This document shows positions 1 through 8,600 of a DNA stretch of 57,460 bases, piece after piece. The position numbers were made by a program, and so were the translations under genes. Each line of letters begins with the position of its first letter. Within the stretch, counting starts at the first letter, position 1. The notes beneath the pieces are model-generated. The model was not told where the DNA came from. It was given only the letters and a program-made list of their open reading frames with translations, and searched no databases. Source of the stretch: Akkermansiaceae bacterium (lineage in GTDB: Bacteria > Verrucomicrobiota > Verrucomicrobiia > Verrucomicrobiales > Akkermansiaceae); contig SUVL01000017.1 of the NCBI GenBank assembly GCA_015062005.1, positions 1 through 57,460 of the forward strand, read 5' to 3'.

Positions 1-134
1 TCCTGCTGAAGCTTTTCATCATGTTTGCGGTGCTCAAGGCCTTTTTCTTTCCAGCCTACCTGCAGGGCGGGGATGCTGAGAAGGGGGAGGCTGTCTCGAC
101 CGAGCTGACGCGCCGCGCTGCACCGGAAAATTAA
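1..134 (+). CDS. DUF4492 family small membrane protein, C-terminal part
   Basis: The reading frame enters from the left edge (first full codon at base 3) and ends at TAA 132-134. The visible 43 residues start with LLKLFIMFAVLKAFFFP, a hydrophobic stretch typical of the DUF4492 family. They end in a charged tail rich in Glu and Arg. DUF4492 genes are known to sit just upstream of cydA in Bacteroidetes and Campylobacterota, and here cydA starts 4 bp after the stop, so the three genes form an operon. The function is unknown; a role in assembly or stability of the bd oxidase is only an inference from position. The start lies outside the window. Confidence 0.72.
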   Translation, partial: LLKLFIMFAVLKAFFFPAYLQGGDAEKGEAVSTELTRRAAPEN

Positions 135-138
135 CACT

Positions 139-1674
139 ATGGACACTATCGATACGTCTCTCGTTGACTGGTCGCGCGCGCAGTTTGCGCTCACGGCCAT
201 GTACCACTGGATATTTGTGCCGCTCACCCTGGGTCTGGGTGTGGTCATGGCCATCATGGAAACGCTCTATGTGCGCACGGGCCGCGAGTTCTGGAAGCAG
301 ACCGCGCGGTTCTGGATGAAGCTCTTCGGCATCAACTTTGCCATGGGCGTGGCCACGGGCATCATTCTGGAGTTTGAGTTCGGCACCAACTGGAGCAACT
401 ACAGCTGGTTTGTGGGCGATATTTTCGGTGCGCCGCTGGCCATCGAGGGCATTGTGGCCTTCTTTATGGAATCCACCTTCATCGCCATCATGTACTTTGG
501 CTGGAACAAGGTGAGCAAGGGGGCGCACCTGGCCTCCACCTGGCTCACCATCATCGGCGCCACCATTTCCGCCTGGTGGATTCTCGTGGCCAATGCCTGG
601 ATGCAGTACCCCGTGGGCATGGAGTTCAACCCGGATACCGTGCGCAACGAGATGGTGGATTTCGCCGCCGTGGCGCTTTCACCGGTGGCGGTGGTCAAGT
701 TCTGCCACACGGTCACCTCTTCCTGGGTGCTGGGGGCAGCCTTTGTGGTGGGGGTGAGCTGCTGGTACCTGCTGCGCGGGCGTCACCAGGAGTTCGCCAG
801 GGCCAGCATCCGCGTGGCCTGCTGGTTCGGCCTGGTGGCGGCGCTGCTCACTGCCCACACCGGGCACCAGAGCGGGCGCGACATTGCGCAGCTGCAGCCT
901 ATGAAGCTGGCCGCAGCCGAAGGGCTGTACGAAGGAGGCTACAACCAGGGTCTGGTGCTGGCAGCTGCCCTGCGCCCCGGGGTGGACTGGGCGGCCCCGG
1001 GCGAAAAGGACCCCTTCCTCTTCAACATCGAAATGCCGGGGGCGCTCTCCTTCCTGGCCACGCATGATTTCAATGGCTATGTGCCCGGCATCCGCAACAT
1101 TCTGGAGGGTGGCTACCCCCAGCCGGATGGCACCACCGCCCTCTCGGCAGAGGAGAAAATGGCTCGCGGCCGCTTGGCTATCTCAGCTCTGGCCACTTAC
1201 CGCCAGACCAAGGATGCCGCAGAAAAACAGGCCGCGCTGGAGTCTCTGCGCGAGAATTTTGCCTACTTCGGCTATGGCTACCTGAGCAGCCCGGCGGATC
1301 TGGTGCCGCCGGTGGCACTCACCTTCTACAGCTTCCGCGTGATGGTGATGGTGGGTGGCTTCTACCTGGCCCTGTTTGCCGGTCTCCTGCTGCTGGGCAA
1401 GTGGATCTGCCGCTGGAAGCTCGCGCTGCTGGCCGTGGTGCTGAGCACGACGCTGGCCTGGATGGCCAGCCAGGCCGGCTGGGTGGTGGCCGAGGTCGGT
1501 CGCCAGCCCTGGGCCATTCAGGGGCTGCTGCCGAATGTGGCGGCCATTTCCCGACTGGATGTGGGCGCGGTGCAGACCACCTTCTTCATCTTCCTGGTGC
1601 TGTTCACCCTGCTGCTGGTGGCCGAGGTGAGCATCATGGTGAAGGCCATTGCCGCAGGCCCCGAAAATGAGTGA
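139..1674 (+). CDS. cydA: Cytochrome bd ubiquinol oxidase subunit I
   Basis: This is the catalytic, haem-carrying subunit of the inner-membrane quinol oxidase that reduces oxygen to water at very low oxygen levels. It has 511 residues. The axial haem ligands are visible: His23 in TAMYH (haem b595), His190 in VKFCHT and Met402 in FYSFRVM (both haem b558). The FEFGTNWSNYSWFVGDIFGAP block and the following AIEGIVAFFMEST carry the acidic residues of the proton path. A Q-loop of roughly 160 residues separates the middle and last helices, long as in E. coli. It follows the DUF4492 gene by 4 bp, and cydB starts 30 bp after its stop. A strict or facultative gut anaerobe could use the oxidase for nanaerobic respiration. 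Confidence 0.97.
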   Translation: MDTIDTSLVDWSRAQFALTAMYHWIFVPLTLGLGVVMAIMETLYVRTGREFWKQTARFWMKLFGINFAMGVATGIILEFEFGTNWSNYSWFVGDIFGAPLAIEGIVAFFMESTFIAIMYFGWNKVSKGAHLASTWLTIIGATISAWWILVANAWMQYPVGMEFNPDTVRNEMVDFAAVALSPVAVVKFCHTVTSSWVLGAAFVVGVSCWYLLRGRHQEFARASIRVACWFGLVAALLTAHTGHQSGRDIAQLQPMKLAAAEGLYEGGYNQGLVLAAALRPGVDWAAPGEKDPFLFNIEMPGALSFLATHDFNGYVPGIRNILEGGYPQPDGTTALSAEEKMARGRLAISALATYRQTKDAAEKQAALESLRENFAYFGYGYLSSPADLVPPVALTFYSFRVMVMVGGFYLALFAGLLLLGKWICRWKLALLAVVLSTTLAWMASQAGWVVAEVGRQPWAIQGLLPNVAAISRLDVGAVQTTFFIFLVLFTLLLVAEVSIMVKAIAAGPENE

Positions 1675-1705
1675 TTAATTATTAATGATTAGTGATTAAT
1701 ATTTA
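1671..1705 (+). repeat. Five tandem 7-bp repeats between cydA and cydB
   Basis: The spacer reads GTGATTA, ATTATTA, ATGATTA, GTGATTA, ATATTTA, a heptamer array with consensus RTRATTA. The first copy contains the cydA stop codon, and the last base is the A of the cydB ATG. Two arrays of the same period but different sequence lie at 21788-21822 and 50604-50639. Confidence 0.7.
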
Positions 1706-2826
1706 TGAACGATATTTCTTTATTGCAACAGTACTGGTGGTTCCTGGTTTCGCTGCTGGGGGCTCTGCTGGTGTTCCTCATGTTTGTGCAGGGTGGGCAG
1801 TCGCTTATCTGGACGCTGGGCAAGACCGAGGAGCACCGCCGCATGCTCCTGCTGGCCACCGGCCGCAAGTGGGAGCTCACCTTCACCACCCTGGTGGTAT
1901 TCGGCGGGGCGTTCTTCGCCTCGTTCCCGCTCTTCTACAGCACCAGCTTCGGCGGTGCATACTGGGTGTGGATTCTCATCCTGCTCTGCTTTGTGCTCCA
2001 GGCGGTTTCCTACGAGTTCCAGCTGAAGAACAGCAATGTGCTGGGCACGAACACCTACCGCGCCTTCCTCTTCCTGAACGGCGTGCTGGGACCGCTGCTC
2101 ATCGGCACCGCCGTGGGCACCTTCTTCACCGGAGCTGAGTTTGTGGTGGACAAAGTAGCCGTCACGAACCCGGCCATGCCGGTCATCTCCCGCTGGGCCA
2201 CCCCCTGGCATGGCCTGGAAGCCGCGCTCGTGCCGCAGAACCTGCTGCTGGGACTCAGCGTATTCCTGCTCACCCGCATGCTGGCCTGCCTGTATTTCCT
2301 GGGCTGCATGGCCGATGCCGCCCTGCGCGAAACCTGCCGCCGCCGCTTGTGGATGGAGGGGCCGTTCTTCCTGCTCTTCTTCCTCACCTGGCTGGGCTAC
2401 TGGCTCACCTCCACCGGATTCGGCTACATGCCGGAGAATGGCATGGTCTACCTGCAGGACTACAAGTACCTGAACAACCTGCTCGAAATGCCTGCGGTCA
2501 CCGCCCTGCTGCTGCTCGGCGTGGTGCTGGTGCTGGCTGGGCTGGTGCAGGGCATCCGCGGCTGGGGCAAAGCCTTCTGGCTTGCGGGTCCGGGCAGTGT
2601 GCTGGCCGTGCTGGCCATCCTCCTCTGCGCCGGCTGGAACAACACCGCCTACTATCCCTCCGTGGCGGATCTGCAGAGCTCCCTCACCATCGTGAACAGC
2701 TCCTCCAGCCTCTTCACCCTCAAGACCATGACCATCGTCTCCTTCCTCATCCCCTTCGTGCTTGCCTATATCGCCTGGGCCTGGCGTGCCCTCGACAAGC
2801 AGCCGATTACGCCGGATGAAGTTTGA
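1705..2826 (+). CDS. cydB: Cytochrome bd ubiquinol oxidase subunit II
   Basis: This is the second structural subunit of the bd oxidase. It has 373 residues and about nine predicted membrane helices. The first helix, after YWWFLVSLLGALLVFLMF, carries FVQGGQS, typical of the Bacteroidetes-type CydB. The family stabilises the haem-bearing subunit. It starts 30 bp downstream of cydA, after a heptamer array, with no clear ribosome-binding site. The stop is followed at once by a hairpin array (2831-2904). No cydC, cydD or cydX is visible, so assembly genes must lie elsewhere. Confidence 0.96.
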   Translation: MNDISLLQQYWWFLVSLLGALLVFLMFVQGGQSLIWTLGKTEEHRRMLLLATGRKWELTFTTLVVFGGAFFASFPLFYSTSFGGAYWVWILILLCFVLQAVSYEFQLKNSNVLGTNTYRAFLFLNGVLGPLLIGTAVGTFFTGAEFVVDKVAVTNPAMPVISRWATPWHGLEAALVPQNLLLGLSVFLLTRMLACLYFLGCMADAALRETCRRRLWMEGPFFLLFFLTWLGYWLTSTGFGYMPENGMVYLQDYKYLNNLLEMPAVTALLLLGVVLVLAGLVQGIRGWGKAFWLAGPGSVLAVLAILLCAGWNNTAYYPSVADLQSSLTIVNSSSSLFTLKTMTIVSFLIPFVLAYIAWAWRALDKQPITPDEV

Positions 2827-2830
2827 GTGG

Positions 2831-2904
2831 TTCGAACGAAGTGAGAATATCGTTCAGCCGCCCAGCGGCTGAATATCGTCCCGGGCGTCAGCCCGGGATA
2901 TCGT
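2831..2904. repeat. Three-hairpin array with TATCG linkers downstream of cydB
   Basis: Three palindromes follow one another: an imperfect one at 2831-2847 (TTC...GAA ends), TTCAGCCGC/GCGGCTGAA at 2853-2873 and CCCGGGC/GCCCGGG at 2880-2897. They are separated by the constant linker TATCG. The same architecture with other stems occurs at 56872-56971 and 57134-57232. It could act as an mRNA 3' end for cydAB, although there is no T tract. The remaining 77 bp up to the acyltransferase stop hold only a small GGAAAA/TTTTCC palindrome near 2940-2955. Confidence 0.65.
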
Positions 2905-2981
2905 TATCCGTTTAAGTAAAATATACAGAAAGGCGAGCATTGGGAAAACATTTTCCATTGCCGGAGCAATAAAAGTGTGAC

Positions 2982-4076
2982 TTATAGCACATTTTTGAGA
3001 AGAGGCACCTTTTTGCAAATCAACCCCACTAGTAAGCCGACTATCCAAACCAGACAGGCTACGCATACAGACGGGAAGTAAGCAGATTCATAATCCGTGA
3101 ACCATGCACTAATCTCTCTTCTCAAAATATTTTCAACCAGCATAACTGTAAACACAGCTCCACCAAGAGCTCGCAGAACGTTGGACGTTTTGGCATTTAA
3201 ATGGCATGAAACAGCCATTTTTTTAGTGACCAGGTATATCGTAATGCACGGAACAAGCATGTAGGCTTTCATTCCGGGGATATTCGGATTCACCTGTTCT
3301 GCATTCATTCTTCCCCGTGCCCACTCTGGCATCAATGCTGCTAGTAACACCAAGACGACAGAGACTGCGATAAGTGCGAAAATATGCTTTATACTCATTT
3401 TTTCCAGACGTACCTTATGCTCAGCATAGTAACCGGCAAGTACGAACACAAAAACATTTCCGCACAGAGGAAGATATTTCAATAGCCTGAATCCATCAGA
3501 GGTATTTCCTGTCACTAACACAAAGGCCGCCGGACATATCACACAGAGGGTCATCTGCAGTCCGAACAGATAAAGGAAATGAATCTCTTCCATACCCTTT
3601 ACCATGAGCCTCAAGAAGGGTAACATCAACAACAAACCAACATAGGCATACAAAAACCAGACAGCACCAGCACCTGACCATCCAAGTACATACCCTGCGT
3701 TCATGTTACCCCAATAGCAATCGCTCAAAAAGCTTCGTATTCCGATGCCGTTTTCACCTCCACCTACGCAATAATAGGTTGACTGCACAATGTGAAACAA
3801 AAGAATCACAACCACAAACCTTGCTACTCTTTTTTGTAGCAGCCTCTTCAGAGACTCACACTTGGCCAGCAATAATGCTCCGCTAATCATAAAAAACAAA
3901 GGAACTGCGACCCCATCAAACGCTGAAATTATCAGCATCAATTTGACTTGTAGGCTCTCCCCCGTCGCATGGAAAGGAAAATGAAACGCTGGAGTATGAT
4001 TAAATACAACTAGAAGAATGGCGATAAGCCGCAAAAGGTCCAAATATCCCTTATGAGAAGAAGTTTGCATCGGCAC
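2982..4076 (-). CDS. Acyltransferase 3 family membrane protein (OafA/WecH-like)
   Basis: The 364-residue protein has about ten hydrophobic segments. It opens with KGYLDLLRLIAILLVVFNH, the signature start of the acyltransferase 3 family, with the conserved Arg and His in the first helix and loop, followed by PLFFMISGALL. Family members O-acetylate surface polysaccharides, peptidoglycan or small molecules at the inner membrane; the substrate here is unknown. The start may be GTG at 4076 or ATG at 4070. The gene is clearly richer in A and T than its neighbours, which suggests horizontal acquisition. A perfect inverted repeat begins 8 bp upstream of the GTG, and a recombinase gene is divergent to it, so expression may be switched by DNA inversion. 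Confidence 0.85.
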   Translation of the reverse strand: MPMQTSSHKGYLDLLRLIAILLVVFNHTPAFHFPFHATGESLQVKLMLIISAFDGVAVPLFFMISGALLLAKCESLKRLLQKRVARFVVVILLFHIVQSTYYCVGGGENGIGIRSFLSDCYWGNMNAGYVLGWSGAGAVWFLYAYVGLLLMLPFLRLMVKGMEEIHFLYLFGLQMTLCVICPAAFVLVTGNTSDGFRLLKYLPLCGNVFVFVLAGYYAEHKVRLEKMSIKHIFALIAVSVVLVLLAALMPEWARGRMNAEQVNPNIPGMKAYMLVPCITIYLVTKKMAVSCHLNAKTSNVLRALGGAVFTVMLVENILRREISAWFTDYESAYFPSVCVACLVWIVGLLVGLICKKVPLLKNVL

Positions 4077-4084
4077 GAGTGTAC

Positions 4085-4242
4085 GCTTTCGGAATCCGTA
4101 AAGAGCGAATTTTATAACATTTTACTCCCAATGGGTTATCCATGACAGAATACAGCTCCATCTCAAATGGAAAGCAGAACCCACCTCATGATAATTCTTT
4201 GATTAAAACGGTTTGTGTGCTTGACTTACGGATTCCGAAAGC
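4085..4242. promoter_or_regulatory. Candidate invertible segment bounded by 17-bp inverted repeats
   Basis: GCTTTCGGAATCCGTAA at 4085-4101 is repeated as its exact reverse complement at 4226-4242, enclosing 124 bp. The repeat ends 8 bp from the GTG start of the acyltransferase gene on one side and 8 bp from the ATG of the recombinase gene on the other. Inside lies a TATAAA box reading leftwards (reverse strand, 4112-4117 region) but no convincing -35 box in either direction. The layout of a tyrosine recombinase next to inverted repeats that flank a promoter region is the classic plan of phase-variable invertible promoters. Binding sites for a shared regulator are the alternative. Confidence 0.5.
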
Positions 4243-4250
4243 GAGCAGAT

Positions 4251-5258
4251 ATGAACATAGAACTATCCGAAGAAGAAATGGCTGCGCTTGTGTTGTTGAA
4301 GCGCAGTGGTGTTCCGGCGTTGGAAGCAGCCCAAGTGGCGTGTGCGGCCATACAATCGGGGAAAGGGAGAACAAAACGTGCTTTGAGTTGCATCGCCGCA
4401 GGTGCCGAGGAGTTGAAGAAGCAGGAACGCACGGTGTCGTTTGAAAAGGCTGTTGCCTTCGCGCTGGAGGCTCGGCGGGAGAGGCGTGTGCGGACGGTTT
4501 ATGATTTCCGGTATTTCACGCGGCGGTTCATGAAGCGGTGTCCGGGGCTGGCGCGGCGGAAGGTGCGGGCGATTTCGGCGCAGGAGTGTGCGCAGTATAT
4601 TGAGATGGCCTTTGATACACCGCGGCAGCGGCAGAAGGCGCGATTAATCCTCAGCGGGGTATTCGGTACGGCGGTGAAGCGGGGCTGGTGCAGCGAGAAT
4701 CCGGTGGCGAGGGTGGAGGCACCGCGGGTGGTGGAGAAACAGGTGCCGATTCTCTCGCCGCAGGAGATTAATGATTTACGTCAGGCCGCGGAGGCTTACC
4801 AGGGTGGCAACTGTGCGGTGGCAGTGGGAATGATGCTGTATGCGGGCATCCGTCCACACGAGGTGGCACGCCTCACCTGGGCGCAGGTGGATATGCGGGA
4901 GCGGGCGATTTATATCCTACCGCAGCACAGCAAGACGGGCGGTGCGCGGCGAGTGACGATTCACAAGCCGTTGCTGAGGATTCTGCGGGCACACCGGCGA
5001 GGAAAAGGTGAAAGAATATGCCCGCCGAACTGGCTGTGGCACTGGCGGGAGCTGCGCCGCGCAGCGGGGTGGGGCACCCCCTCTCACCCCTGGCCTCAGG
5101 ATGCGCTGCGGCATACCTTTGCGAGTTATCATCTGAGCCATTTCCGCAGCTATGCGGAGCTGCAGGTGGAGATAGGTCACCGGGATGCCACGCTGCTGCG
5201 AACGCGATACCTGTGCATGAATGGAGTTCATACATCGGCCCAATTCTGGGGCGCATGA
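4251..5258 (+). CDS. Tyrosine recombinase/integrase
   Basis: The 335-residue protein is read from ATG 4251, which follows the inverted repeat; an upstream in-frame start at 4215 would run through the repeat and is less likely. It has an N-terminal SAM-like arm domain (about residues 60-150) and a catalytic domain. Visible catalytic residues are Arg201 in AGIRPHE, Lys228 in SKTGG, Arg287 in DALRHTF, His310 in EIGH and the nucleophile Tyr320 in RTRYL. The first histidine of the usual HxxR motif is Asp284 here. It has no phage or conjugation genes around it. It may invert the 4085-4242 segment or move the small element behind it; both are inferences. Confidence 0.88.
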   Translation: MNIELSEEEMAALVLLKRSGVPALEAAQVACAAIQSGKGRTKRALSCIAAGAEELKKQERTVSFEKAVAFALEARRERRVRTVYDFRYFTRRFMKRCPGLARRKVRAISAQECAQYIEMAFDTPRQRQKARLILSGVFGTAVKRGWCSENPVARVEAPRVVEKQVPILSPQEINDLRQAAEAYQGGNCAVAVGMMLYAGIRPHEVARLTWAQVDMRERAIYILPQHSKTGGARRVTIHKPLLRILRAHRRGKGERICPPNWLWHWRELRRAAGWGTPSHPWPQDALRHTFASYHLSHFRSYAELQVEIGHRDATLLRTRYLCMNGVHTSAQFWGA

Positions 5259-5266
5259 GGATTTTT

Positions 5267-5485
5267 GATTTGTCACATTGGGGAACTCTAAAAAGTCACG
5301 AAGGAAAGAGTGTTGGTTAATTTGCGAGCGATAGCGACCGAAGCTTTAAGCCCCGCCAGGAGCAATACTTTCCGAGACAGGTACGACCAGGGCTACGGAA
5401 AGTTCCGCCCTTCCGGGCTCAAAATTCCGCGGGGTTTCAGCCCGCAAAATTCGATGACTTTTTAGAAGTTCCCGTTTGTCAAATC
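5267..5485. mobile_element. MITE-like 219-bp element with ~35-bp imperfect terminal inverted repeats
   Basis: The left end (5267-5301) and the reverse complement of the right end (5451-5485) align along their whole length. They share GATTTG, then CA, then GGGAACT, CTAAAAAGTCA and CGA, with a few substitutions and single-base gaps. The 150-bp interior has no gene but many small palindromes, such as ACTTTCCG/CGGAAAGT and GCCC/GGGC, and AAAATTC-type spacers. This is the shape of a non-autonomous transposable element. It starts 8 bp after the recombinase stop. No target-site duplication could be made out. Confidence 0.55.
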
Positions 5486-5514
5486 ATCGTGCCTGAAAAG
5501 GCCGGGGAGGCACA

Positions 5515-5538
5515 CGTGTCCCAAATCTTTGGGACACG
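5515..5538. repeat. 24-bp perfect palindrome, copy 1
   Basis: Arms CGTGTCCCAAA and TTTGGGACACG flank a central TC. The identical 24 bp recur at 50642-50665, 45 kb away, and a decayed half copy sits near 50463-50478. There is no T tract on either side, so a terminator is unlikely. It could be a protein-binding site or a small interspersed repeat. Confidence 0.65.
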
Positions 5539-5572
5539 CGTGTGGGATTCGGGGGACGGCCCGTTTTTCCGT

Positions 5573-5602
5573 TTGACAAGTTCGCCGGTGAGATGGTAGA
5601 CT
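5573..5602 (+). promoter_or_regulatory. Sigma-70-type promoter of the ankyrin gene
   Basis: TTGACA (5573-5578) and TAGACT (5597-5602) are 18 bp apart. The ATG at 5613 follows the -10 box by 10 bp, leaving a leader of only a few bases. Confidence 0.65.
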
Positions 5603-5612
5603 AGCCAGTAAT

Positions 5613-8600
5613 ATGAAGTTGCGACTTTCCCGAAAACAAACACTCTATGGCTCAGCCCTGCTATTGCTGCTTCTGGGAGCGGGTACAGTAGCCCTGATAC
5701 CTGGGACAGATCCCATTCTGGAGGAAATTCAGCAGTATGCGAGCGACGAAACAGAACAGGAGGCAGCCCTGCGCCTGGATCTGAGAGAAATCCGCAACGG
5801 GAAGAATCCGAATGTGGCGGACAGCCACGGCTATACGCCCCTCATGAGAGCCGCCCGCACGGGCAAGGTTGAGGCCGTCGACTACCTGTTGGTCAAAGGC
5901 GCCCGGCTGCACAGAAAAGGGCCGGACGGCAAGACGGCCGCAGCCATGGCGGAGAATGATGAAATCCGCACCTTGCTGAAGGCTTGTGCCCTAGCCGAAC
6001 GCAACCCCGATGAACAGGAGAAGGAGCAGATGCGCCGCAGCCTGAGAGAGGCCAACATCAACCCGGACAATTTGACTGAGGCCCTGTTTGAAGCCATCAA
6101 CAACTGGCGGGGAAACAGCGTCATCCTCACCGCGCAGGTGCTGGCGCTGGGCGGAAATGCCAATGCGGTCAATGCTGAAGGCCGCCACATCCTGCAACAG
6201 CGCCACCGGGATCCCGGCAGCATCATCCTGCTGCTGCGCCAAGGCAGCAAGCCTAACGCCGCTGTGGACAGCCAGGGAGCCAGCCATGCGGTGCTCAACA
6301 ACATCAGCCGCCACCCGCGTGCCGTCCAGGCTTTGCTCACGGCCAAAGCATCCGTCAAGGGCGCCAATGCGCTTGCCATGGTCGCAGGACGCGGTGAGAG
6401 CAAGCTGGTGCGGCAATTTCTGGAACTCGGTGCCGACGCGAACGGAGTGGCCGATAATGGTAAAACTGTGCTGGAACACGCCATCCAGGGGCTGGGCAAC
6501 CCCAGCGGAGATGCCGCAACCACCGGCATTTCCGAATGCGTGAAACTCTTGCTGGCCGCTGGTGCCAGAACCGAATACCAGGAAAAGGGCGGCAAGCTGC
6601 GTTCGCCGCTCTCGCCCGGCGGCATGAGCATCCTGCCGGAATGCCTGCGCCTGCTGGTGGATGCCGGTGCGAATGTCAATGCCTTGAACTCCCGCGGCGC
6701 CAACTATGCCCACATTGCCGTATACAAAGCCCCCTCACCGGAAAACCTGGAGCTGCTGGAGGACATCGTCGATGCTGGAGCAGACTTGAAAAAAGTGGAC
6801 GACAAGGGGGAGACCTTCCTCTTTTATGCCCTGCCCGGCCTCTGTTCCCTGCCGGTGACCGACCCGGACGAGGAGATTCGCGAAAACGCCATTGATTTGC
6901 TGGAAGACTACCTTGATGTTATAGAAGACGCTGAGCCGGACCCTGCCGCGCTGGACCGCAACGGCAACACGGCCCTGCACCTGGCGGTCATCCGCCGCGG
7001 CACGGCGGACGACCGACTGGTCGAGTTTCTCCTTGAAATGGGGGTGGATCCTGCCGTGCGCAACGTGTTCGGCCGCACCGCGCTGGAAGCCATGCTGCGC
7101 AATCCCTGCGGCCCCCGCAGCAAATACGTGGCCCGCCTGCTCACCCAGAAAGGCCCTATGCCCACAGACCCGGGTCTGCAGCTCGTGCTGGCCTCCATGA
7201 TTGATGACACCGCCGCCATCCGCAAACTGCTGGCGACAAAACCATCACACGACATCATGGCGGTGGCGCTGGGTTGTGTTCAGAACGCCACTGCTGCCGA
7301 CCTGCTTCTCAAGGCAGGGGCGCCGGGGTATTACGAAAACATGGCCTACATGGTACGCCACGGCAACCCGGATGTGGTGCGCATTTTCGCCGAACACAAG
7401 CGGCTCCATGACCTGGCGCCGCACTGGGACTGCGTGCGTACGGAAGCCATGGCGAAAGCCTTCGTGGAAGCAGGGCTCATGCCGGGTTCACCGGAGGACA
7501 TAGCCAACGAAAAGGTACTGGCGTACCTGCTGTCACTGCCGGACTTTTCCCCCAACGGAGTCAAAATCAACATGAGCAGCTGGCGGCAGGATGATGCCAT
7601 GCTGCCCAGCACGGTGAAGAATGGGCGTAAAAAAATGACCCGTCTGCTTCTGGAACACGGAGTCGCGCTCAACGGCTATGATATCGCCCCCCTCGCAGAT
7701 GCCAGTGATGTAGAAATCGCTGAGATGCTCATTGAGCACGGCACTGACCTAACCTGGCGCGGCCCCACCGGCGAAACCCTGCTGAGCTACCACAAGAACA
7801 AGCTCAAACAACTGGCCAGGGGTTACTCCGAAAGCCCCACCGAGGCGGAATTGGAAGCGTTCCGCACTCATCACGCCATTGCAGAAATGCTGGAAGATGC
7901 CGGGGTCTCCGACATCCACCCCCGGAAGGAGGAAATCAAGAAACAGCTGCAACGAGGTGCCGATACTGATGACTTCCGCACCGTCACCTTTGTGACACCC
8001 GAATGGTCCGGGCCCGTGCGCATTTCAGATGAAGCCATGGTTCTGGCCCGCGCCTCCGGCAACACCGATACGGCCAACATCATCAGCATGGGGCCGGACC
8101 GCATCAAGCTCAAGTGGGACCGCTGGGGCTACAGTTATTTCGTGCGCAAGCCTGATGGTAACTACCACAAAATGCTGGATGAAGACCGTTATCGGGATTT
8201 GCTGAAAGCCCCCACCAAGGTGCCTCACTACTACATCGATTTCACTGAAGATGATGGTAAGGAAGTCCGCCTTTACCTCCACCCGGATTTGGAATTTGCC
8301 GTTCGCGGCGATACCTTGGCCGGTGGACAGGTGCAGCAGCTCCAGCGGAGGTACTCCGGTGGTATCATCAAGATAAAGTGGCTCAAAGGCGGGGATTCCC
8401 ACCTGATCAACATCAAGAACAAACTAACCGCCCTGAATGCAGAGACGGCCAGGGAGGTGCTGAAGGAATACCGCCCCGTCATCAACTACTCGGAAGTACG
8501 GGTCGTGGGCAAAAGCTGGCAGGATACCCTGCGCATTTCCCCTGACTTCAAGGTGGCGGTCCGCAGAACCGGCTCCAGAGACACGGCGCGCGTTCTCGTC

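Noticed and set aside
4215..4250. Longer N-terminus for the recombinase
   Set aside because: The extension would be translated through the inverted repeat, and its residues (MCLTYGFRKRAD) do not resemble the family. ATG 4251 gives the usual start.
2982..5485. Prophage or integrative element remnant
   Set aside because: Apart from the recombinase there are no phage, conjugation or attachment-site features, and no tRNA gene borders the island.
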